Below, in pieces: positions 6,997 through 12,108 of a DNA stretch of 12,108 nt (its first letter is position 1; the number at the start of each line of letters is the position of its first letter). This DNA comes from Patescibacteria group bacterium (lineage in GTDB: Bacteria > Patescibacteriota > Saccharimonadia > Saccharimonadales > HK-STAS-PATE-42). Position numbers and translations under genes: made by a program. A model generated the notes under the pieces. That model was not told the origin of the DNA, did not search any database, and saw nothing but the letters and a program-made list of their open reading frames with translations. The stretch is from contig JAUPUA010000064.1 of the NCBI GenBank assembly GCA_030917805.1, positions 1-12,108 on the forward strand. Reading direction: 5' to 3'.

Positions 6997-7954
6997 CTAT
7001 AGTGCCATTAGTGGAAGGTTGACCATATTTTGATCCATCAGTTATTACGACTTGGTTCTTACCGTTGAACTCAATGGTTGCGTGTTCTCTCGATACAAGA
7101 CTACGGGCGGGGTTGTCGGTCATGTCAATTATGATACCCTCTTTTGAGATGTCAACTGCTCGGGCTGGCTTACCTGGCTCGTCTCTAATTAGCTCTATAA
7201 GGTGCACTGAGCTGACATCGTCTCCTAATGCATCAGTTATACTAGGTGAGATTCGTATGCCATGAATTCCGCTTGTATTTCGCCCTACGGCTAGTCTTAC
7301 TGACCTGTTGTCATGTTGTCGCTTGATCTCTTCTCTTTTAGCTTCTGCTTCAGCCTCTTTCTTCTGTACTATTCTTCTGAGTGATTCTTCAAACTTTGTT
7401 GCGGTGGCTCTTTCATCATCTGTTTCTAGGTGTGGGTAGAATTGGCTAATTTTGTCCTCAATATCTTCTAGTGCTCGACGTGAGAGCTCAGGGGTAACTC
7501 CAGGTGTTAGCCTGTCGAAACTTACAACTATCTCTCTGCCGGCAACTTCTAATGAGAATGTTCGTGCTGGCGCAGATCTACTGACCTGCCACTCATCCAA
7601 TGGAGTCTTTTCTGTAGTTGCGTCATGTATATAGCCAGAGGGGTGGTGTGTTACAGATAAGTCGACACCCCCAATTTCAATATGTAACTGAGGAGTACGG
7701 GCAACTAGTTGATTTATTGTTTCCGGAAAATTGAATGTAGCAGATGAACCTCTAAGTTCTTCAGGTTGGGGCGTCTGTTCCGGGTCCTGAGCTTGGATAT
7801 TTGCATCGTGCATGGCTCTTGCTTTACCACCTATGCCATGAGGATCTTGGTCTGCGCTCGGTATTGATTCACCTGACTGCTCGGAGCTATCTCGTAGCTT
7901 ACCGAAATCGGGGACTCCGTCTATTATTTCTTTTGGTTTTTCATCAACTGTCAT
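6983..7954 (-). CDS. FHA-domain-like protein with truncated FHA fold
   Basis: This is a 323-residue soluble protein. Residues 1-75 are acidic, Pro/Gln/Ser-rich and probably disordered. Residues 76-160 form a region with beta-like strands that I do not recognise. A charged helix, probably coiled coil, spans about 180-215 (VQKKEAEAEAKREEIKRQH). The C-terminus (about 247-323) resembles a forkhead-associated domain, a phosphothreonine-peptide binding fold: VSREHATIEF (287-296) supplies the S-x-x-H motif and STNGTIV (314-320) the NGT motif. The Gly-Arg usually found about 20 residues before S-x-x-H is not there, and the protein stops 5 residues after NGT, so the last FHA strands are missing. It starts 5 bases after the 89-codon gene and is last in the murA-murD run. 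Partners are unknown; FHA proteins often work with Ser/Thr kinases, but none is encoded here. Confidence 0.75.
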   Translation of the reverse strand: MTVDEKPKEIIDGVPDFGKLRDSSEQSGESIPSADQDPHGIGGKARAMHDANIQAQDPEQTPQPEELRGSSATFNFPETINQLVARTPQLHIEIGGVDLSVTHHPSGYIHDATTEKTPLDEWQVSRSAPARTFSLEVAGREIVVSFDRLTPGVTPELSRRALEDIEDKISQFYPHLETDDERATATKFEESLRRIVQKKEAEAEAKREEIKRQHDNRSVRLAVGRNTSGIHGIRISPSITDALGDDVSSVHLIELIRDEPGKPARAVDISKEGIIIDMTDNPARSLVSREHATIEFNGKNQVVITDGSKYGQPSTNGTIVTRS

Positions 7955-7959
7955 ATGAT

Positions 7960-8229
7960 TTATTTTATCTCGTCTTTTATGGTCGGAATTGGTACTAGGG
8001 CTACTCTTCCGGTTTTTTCTCCTGTTTGTGTATCTGTCTCTGCTACTACCATGTGTCCATCGGTTGCGGCTCCTGTTGTTTTTGAATTGTTGCCGTAAGT
8101 TAGGCCTGAGGCCATTATGAGTTCTTCGGGACTTGTTAGGTCAATAGTAACTTGACCTAATTCTTCAGGAATATCCGTATATGGCTGATCCTTGTCTGTA
8201 TCTATAAACTTTATGTCTGGGGATGTCAT
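7960..8229 (-). CDS. Hypothetical 89-residue acidic protein
   Basis: I do not recognise this protein. It is soluble and acidic, rich in Thr, Asp, Glu and Ile, without cysteine, a signal peptide or a membrane segment. The N-terminal half includes TDIPEELGQVTIDLTSPEEL and the C-terminal half GRVALVPIPTIKDE, suggesting short beta strands. The frame is supported by its ATG placed 30 bases after a good promoter -10 element, by its fit between murD (56 bases upstream) and the FHA-like gene (5 bases downstream), and by normal codon use. The tight spacing to the FHA-like gene suggests co-expression and perhaps joint function. No Shine-Dalgarno motif precedes it; the leader is A-rich. Confidence 0.7.
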   Translation of the reverse strand: MTSPDIKFIDTDKDQPYTDIPEELGQVTIDLTSPEELIMASGLTYGNNSKTTGAATDGHMVVAETDTQTGEKTGRVALVPIPTIKDEIK

Positions 8230-8259
8230 TTTTTATTTTTGTTAAGATCTTTTGTCTTT

Positions 8260-8289
8260 AGAGTAGCATAGGGGTTAAGCTTAAGTCAA
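8260..8289 (-). promoter_or_regulatory. Predicted promoter for the 89-residue and FHA-like genes
   Basis: On the minus strand, TTGACT (8289-8284) and TACTCT (8265-8260) are separated by 18 bases, with TGC directly before the -10 box. The -35 box overlaps the last codons of murD. The -10 hexamer is a weak match, but the layout (TTGACT, 18 bases ending TATGC, then TA) repeats that of 4246-4275. It would allow the two small genes to be expressed apart from murA and murD. Confidence 0.45.
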
Positions 8290-9587
8290 GGTGTTTGGGT
8301 GAATTGCTTTACTAATTTGGTGAAAGTTTGGCCTCTATCGGTGAAGTCTTTGAACATGTCAAAGCTTGGGAAGCCGGGGCTAAATAGTATCACGTCATTA
8401 TCCTCGGCTAAGCTTAAGGCTCTTTTGAGACATTCCTCTAGGTTTGAGAAGATCATGACCTGGTTTATTTCTACTCCGTGTATGAGTAAATCTTTCCTGA
8501 GGGAATCTTTCACCTGTCCTATTAGAAGAATTGACTTTATGTTTTTTTGCTCAGATATGATCTTGGTTAGTTTTTTGTGACTGATTCCTCTATCAAAACC
8601 TCCGCATATTAATATGATTTTGTTATTTGGGAAAGATTTTATGGCTACAGTGGTTGAGCTTGGATTTGAAGCGAAGCTGTCATTATAGATTGAGACATTA
8701 TTGTATTTATGGATTAGCTCAAGACGATAGGGTAAGCCTTTAAAAGTTTGTAGCGCTTTTTGGATAGATTCGACATCTTTTGTATATTGCCATGCGGCGG
8801 TTATGGCGGCTGTGACATTCTCTAGATTATGGCTACCAATTAGCTGGATGTAACTGACTGAGAAGACCTTTTTATTATCTATTAGGATGAAGTCGTCTTT
8901 AACGTAGGCCCCTTGTTTGGTAAGGTAGGCCACTTTTGTTGCTTTTGTAAACGAAGAGGCTAGGATTGAAGATTTGTTTGTTGGATGATGAATTAGTAAA
9001 TCTTGAGCTGTTTGGTGGGTTGTGATGTTTGATTTTGCTTGGATGTAATTTTGCATGGATCCGTGAATGTCTAGATGGTCTGGCTCAATCATAAGGATAA
9101 CGGCAACATTTGGGCTGAATTCTAGATCCCAAAGTTGAAAACTAGATAATTCGAACACAACAATATCATTTTTTGATATTTTCGGAAGTACTGTAAGTGC
9201 GGGAACTCCGATGTTGCCTACTAAATGTACTCTTTTGCCCGCCGTTTTTAGGATGTGAGCAATGAGGCTTGAAGTTGTGCCTTTGCCCTTAGTCCCTGTT
9301 ACTCCTATGACTGGTGCGGGACATTTGGAAAAGAATTCATTGGTGGCTGACCATATTTTATCCTCAGTTGATATCTTGTTTGGGTTAAGACTTGCGGTTC
9401 GTATTACTAGGTCAAAGCCCTTGATGTTATTGAAGGAATCCTTAACATTTATGGCGCTACATCCTTTGGGCAATTTACTGGCTGGGATCTTGTTTTGATC
9501 AAATATGGTGATAGATGAACCTTGTTTTAGCCAATAGTTGTAGCTTGCTTTTCCCTCTTTGCCAAAGCCTAGAATTGCAACATTCAT
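8286..9587 (-). CDS. murD: UDP-N-acetylmuramoyl-L-alanine:D-glutamate ligase MurD
   Basis: MurD adds D-glutamate to UDP-MurNAc-L-Ala using ATP in cytoplasmic peptidoglycan precursor synthesis. The N-terminal Rossmann-like domain opens with VAILGFGKEG (3-12). The P-loop is GVTGTKGKGTTS (95-106), a variant of GTNGKTT-type loops. GNIGVP (124-129) and ELSSFQLWDLEF (146-157) follow, then EPDHLDIHGS (168-177), and GSHNLENVTAA (251-261) near the start of the C-terminal region. LPYRLE (285-290) and NDSFASNPSST (302-312) follow, with the D-Glu-site segment FSPGFPSFDMFKDFTDRG (402-419). The last two segments distinguish MurD from MurC, MurE and MurF. The length of 433 is normal. It starts 22 bases after the murA stop, so the two are very likely one operon. 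It ends with TGA, which argues against UGA recoding. No Shine-Dalgarno motif is apparent. Confidence 0.95.
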   Translation of the reverse strand: MNVAILGFGKEGKASYNYWLKQGSSITIFDQNKIPASKLPKGCSAINVKDSFNNIKGFDLVIRTASLNPNKISTEDKIWSATNEFFSKCPAPVIGVTGTKGKGTTSSLIAHILKTAGKRVHLVGNIGVPALTVLPKISKNDIVVFELSSFQLWDLEFSPNVAVILMIEPDHLDIHGSMQNYIQAKSNITTHQTAQDLLIHHPTNKSSILASSFTKATKVAYLTKQGAYVKDDFILIDNKKVFSVSYIQLIGSHNLENVTAAITAAWQYTKDVESIQKALQTFKGLPYRLELIHKYNNVSIYNDSFASNPSSTTVAIKSFPNNKIILICGGFDRGISHKKLTKIISEQKNIKSILLIGQVKDSLRKDLLIHGVEINQVMIFSNLEECLKRALSLAEDNDVILFSPGFPSFDMFKDFTDRGQTFTKLVKQFTQTP

Positions 9588-9609
9588 GCGTTTGTTTAGC
9601 TAATAACTT

Positions 9610-10956
9610 CTAATTAACAACTTCTATTTTTGCACCGATTGAGTTGAGTCTGTTGGCAAAGTCTTCGTATCCTCTGGCAATCGAATAAACATTCCTTAAT
9701 ATTGAGATCTGTTTTTTAGGAGCAGCCATCATTGCAAAAAGTAGTAGTACGGCCGGCCTTAGGGCTGGTGGAGAAGTGATGTCGGCACTCTCAAACTTGG
9801 TTGGTCCACTTACGAATACGCGGTGAGTATCAACTAGCTCGATGTTTGCACCAAGTTTTGAAAGTTCAGTTAGATAAATTGCTCTGTTTTCGTACATCCA
9901 ATCGTGAATTAGGGTTCTGCCACTAGCTTGAGTGCAGATAAGGGCAAAGAAGGGAAGGCTGTCCGCATTAAGATGAGGGAAGGGTTGGCATTCAATTTTA
10001 TGATCTTTTACTGGCCTTAGCTTACTGGCTCCTAAAACTTCGAGATCGATTAGTTCGATACCTTCTTCTGAGAAGTAGGTCTTTTTGATGTTAAAGATAA
10101 GACCCATCTCGCGGAGTCTTTCTAGCTCGAATTCAATGTAGTCTAGAGGACATCTTTGGATGGTTATTTTGCTCTTAGTTATTATTGCTGCGGTAATAAA
10201 GCTTACTGCCTCTATGGGGTCTTCCATGATGCGGTAGCTAATATCTTTATTCATACTTTTTAGCCCAGATACTTTATAGGTTGTTGTATTAATCCCGCTT
10301 ATTTTTACACCTAGCTTTTGTAAGAACTTTGCTGTGTCTGTAACCATATAATTAGAGGTTCCAAAACGAATTTCGACATCAGTATTTGATAGTGCAGCTG
10401 CAATAAGGGCGTTTTCTGTAACAGTATCGCCTCTTTCTTGAAGGATTATTCTTTTGTCGATTTTACTGCCGTGAAGAGAGACTTTGTAGTTTTTTGGTTC
10501 TACGGTGATCTTCGCCCCAAAGTGTTCAAGCATACTTAGGTGAGGAGAGATTGTTCTTTTGCCAAGTTTACAGCCTCCTGCGTAAGGTATTAAGAATTCT
10601 TTTTCTTGGAAGATGAGAGCGCCAGTTAGCATAATCACGCTACGAGTTCTTGTGGCGCTTTCTTTATTCATATTTTTTAGATTAAGCTTCGTTGGCCGTT
10701 TTAGCTTGAGAGTGCTTTCATCGAGCCAGTTAAGCTTAACTCCAATACTTTCAAAGACCTCTAGAATCCTGTTAACTTCTTCTATCCGAGGGACGTTATA
10801 AAGTGTAGTTGTACCTTTATTTAGAAGCGATGCGCAAAGGATACCCATGGCAGAGTTTTTGGAGCCATTTACCTTGATTGAGCCTTTAAGTTTAGTTCCA
10901 CCTTCAACGACAAAGTTAAGAGTAGGTTTTTTTGGAGGAGGAGTAGATAGCTTCAT
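9610..10956 (-). CDS. murA: UDP-N-acetylglucosamine 1-carboxyvinyltransferase (MurA family), divergent
   Basis: MurA transfers enolpyruvate from PEP to UDP-GlcNAc, the first committed step of peptidoglycan synthesis. I take the ATG at 10956 (448 residues); an in-frame TTG at 10977 would add 7 residues but lies on top of the -10 box. The EPSP-synthase-like double fold is visible. NGSKNSAMGIL (residues 31-41) holds the Lys-Asn pair that corresponds to GAKN. AGGCKLGKR (126-134) carries the catalytic Cys129, so the Cys-to-Asp fosfomycin-resistant variant is absent. HDWMYENRAIYLTELSKLGA covers about 351-370, and SPPALRPAVLLLFAMMA and RNVYSIARGYE complete the C-terminal domain. The usual FPTDMQ segment with the Asp general base is replaced by FPHLNADSLP (about 326-335). 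This resembles divergent MurA paralogues I recall from actinobacteria and CPR. It is followed closely by murD. Confidence 0.88.
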   Translation of the reverse strand: MKLSTPPPKKPTLNFVVEGGTKLKGSIKVNGSKNSAMGILCASLLNKGTTTLYNVPRIEEVNRILEVFESIGVKLNWLDESTLKLKRPTKLNLKNMNKESATRTRSVIMLTGALIFQEKEFLIPYAGGCKLGKRTISPHLSMLEHFGAKITVEPKNYKVSLHGSKIDKRIILQERGDTVTENALIAAALSNTDVEIRFGTSNYMVTDTAKFLQKLGVKISGINTTTYKVSGLKSMNKDISYRIMEDPIEAVSFITAAIITKSKITIQRCPLDYIEFELERLREMGLIFNIKKTYFSEEGIELIDLEVLGASKLRPVKDHKIECQPFPHLNADSLPFFALICTQASGRTLIHDWMYENRAIYLTELSKLGANIELVDTHRVFVSGPTKFESADITSPPALRPAVLLLFAMMAAPKKQISILRNVYSIARGYEDFANRLNSIGAKIEVVN

Positions 10957-10966
10957 TTGGATCTTG

Positions 10967-10972
10967 ATTATA
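10967..10972 (-). promoter_or_regulatory. Predicted -10 box of murA, near-leaderless
   Basis: A perfect TATAAT on the minus strand lies 10 bases before the ATG at 10956, in the 42-base gap after the uvrB stop. Expected initiation would leave a leader of only about 3-4 bases. A CTAACA sequence 19 bases upstream is a poor -35 candidate. The box also supports ATG 10956 rather than TTG 10977 as the true start. Confidence 0.5.
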
Positions 10973-10998
10973 CCCAATACAGTGCTTAAGATGTTAGC

Positions 10999-12108
10999 CT
11001 ATTCCTTCAGGGTTTTAATAGCATCACGAAGTTCGGCGGCAAGCTCGAATTGCAGATTGGCGGAGGCGAGCTCCATCTCGGCAGCAAGGTCTTTTAGGAG
11101 GATCTTCTTTTCGGCCTCATCAATTTTGCCCCTAGAACCTTTAACTAGCATGAGAGGGTCCACTGCATTACGAGCAGCCTGCTCCTGTAGCTCTTTTTTG
11201 GTCATTTTGTGGCCCTTACCGTCTGGTGAGTTGATGATTTCTCTGAGGCCTTGAGAGATATCTTTAATAATGGTGGTGGGTGTAATATTATGTTTGGTGT
11301 TGTACTCGATTTGAAGAGCCCGCCTTCTTCTTGTTTCCGAAATGGCTCGCTCCATACTGCTGGTGATTTTATCGGCGTACATGATGACTCGACCTTCTTG
11401 ATGCCGAGCAGCCCGGCCAATTGTTTGAACTAGGGCAGACTCAGAACGTAAGAAGCCCTCTTTGTCGGCATCAAGAATAGCAACAACGCTAACTTCTGGA
11501 AGGTCTAGGCCTTCCCTAAGAAGGTTAATTCCTATGAGGACATCGTATATTCCAAGGCGTAAATCTCGTAGAATATCTGTCCGCTCAACTGTGTCAACAT
11601 CGCTGTGGAGGTATGCGGATTTGATGTTGAGATCTTCTAGATGTTCAGAAAGATCTTCGGCCATGCGTTTGGTGAGCGTAGTGGCAAGAACACGTTGGCC
11701 TTTTTCTATGGTTTGGCGGATAACATCAATTAGATCATCTACTTGATGCTCGGTGGGGCGGATTTCTATTTCTGGGTCTAGAAGACCAGTCGGGCGGATA
11801 AGTTGTTGGGCGGGTTCGGGGTCTTTTTCAAGTTCGTATGGTCCTGGTGTGGCAGAGACGTAGATTGCCTGATTAACATGATTCTCGAACTCGGCGAAAG
11901 TAAGGGGGCGATTATCAAGTGCGCTTGGGAGCCGGAAGCCATGTTCGACCAAAACCTCTTTTCGGGCGCGATCTCCGTTGTACATTCCTCTAATTTGGGG
12001 CAATGTCATGTGGCTTTCGTCGACAATCATTAAAAAGTCGTCTGGGAAGTAATCTAGAAGGGTGGCGGGTTGTTCGCCAGGGTTACGGTTTGTAAGGTAG
12101 CGAGAGTA
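10999..12108 (-). CDS. uvrB: Excinuclease ABC subunit UvrB, C-terminal part (5' end outside window)
   Basis: UvrB is the DNA-damage-verifying helicase-like subunit of nucleotide excision repair that receives DNA from UvrA and recruits UvrC. The open frame runs to the window edge, giving 369 residues, about the last 55% of a usual 660-residue protein; an internal ATG at 12030 is not the start. Visible parts in order: [20 protein letters not shown] with Walker B DESH (30-33 of the fragment), [38 protein letters not shown], then helicase motifs [14 protein letters not shown] and [11 protein letters not shown], and [13 protein letters not shown] with the motif VI arginines. The last 35 residues form the UVR domain ([19 protein letters not shown]) that contacts UvrC. 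It stops with TAG 42 bases before murA. All catalytic motifs that fall inside the window are intact. Confidence 0.97.
   Translation of the reverse strand, partial: YSRYLTNRNPGEQPATLLDYFPDDFLMIVDESHMTLPQIRGMYNGDRARKEVLVEHGFRLPSALDNRPLTFAEFENHVNQAIYVSATPGPYELEKDPEPAQQLIRPTGLLDPEIEIRPTEHQVDDLIDVIRQTIEKGQRVLATTLTKRMAEDLSEHLEDLNIKSAYLHSDVDTVERTDILRDLRLGIYDVLIGINLLREGLDLPEVSVVAILDADKEGFLRSESALVQTIGRAARHQEGRVIMYADKITSSMERAISETRRRRALQIEYNTKHNITPTTIIKDISQGLREIINSPDGKGHKMTKKELQEQAARNAVDPLMLVKGSRGKIDEAEKKILLKDLAAEMELASANLQFELAAELRDAIKTLKE

Noticed and set aside
3742..10740. TTAAGCTTAA palindrome near the dnaG start and the 89-residue gene promoter as a shared operator.
   Set aside because: The same palindrome also occurs inside murA (10730-10739), and Lys-Leu and Leu-Ser codons make it common here, so it is probably chance.
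10957..10977. TTG at 10977 as the murA start, adding 7 residues.
   Set aside because: The extension overlaps a perfect TATAAT box and adds nothing to the family N-terminus; the ATG at 10956 fits the recurring promoter spacing.
10999..12030. A complete UvrB-like gene starting at the ATG at 12030.
   Set aside because: The frame stays open to the window edge and encodes conserved UvrB sequence (LLDYFPDDF) upstream, so this Met is internal.

Overview
The window reads as a piece of core bacterial chromosome, most likely from a member of the Patescibacteria (CPR), with Saccharibacteria (TM7) as my best guess. The reasons are indirect. Proteins are compact, the base composition is moderately AT-rich, the primase has lost its zinc ligands, MurD carries a GTKGKGTT-type P-loop as I remember it from CPR sequences, and the MurA is divergent. 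Coding regions contain no internal TGA and murD ends with TGA, so the standard code applies; this argues against Gracilibacteria and Absconditabacteria (SR1). No CRISPR array, insertion sequence, tRNA, rRNA or obvious phage gene was seen.

Layout. An unrecognised plus-strand gene ends at 232 and faces the minus-strand sigma factor gene rpoD (312-1676) across a bidirectional terminator. Upstream of rpoD on the same strand come a 325-base gap with possible RNA structure, dnaG (2002-3741), and a small hexapeptide-repeat protein gene (3795-4211). Across a divergent promoter region lies valS (4465-6996) on the plus strand, preceded by a short leader ORF. valS converges on, and overlaps by 14 bases, the end of a minus-strand run that is transcribed in the order uvrB (5' end outside the window), murA, murD, an 89-codon gene, and an FHA-like gene.

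Functions. dnaG and rpoD form the usual replication/transcription pairing of the macromolecular-synthesis cluster. MurA and MurD catalyse the first committed step and the D-glutamate addition step of cytoplasmic peptidoglycan precursor synthesis. UvrB serves nucleotide excision repair and ValRS serves translation. The two small genes after murD are unknown; the FHA-like fold in one hints at phospho-dependent protein binding.

The most interesting signals are regulatory and structural. Four start codons sit only 7-10 bases after a TATAAT/TATACT box, suggesting leaderless mRNAs, and no clear AGGAGG-type ribosome-binding site precedes any gene. DnaG lacks all four zinc ligands, ValRS has HIGQ instead of HIGH, and MurA lacks the TDMQ motif. 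I did not find convincing evidence for a wholly new multi-gene system.
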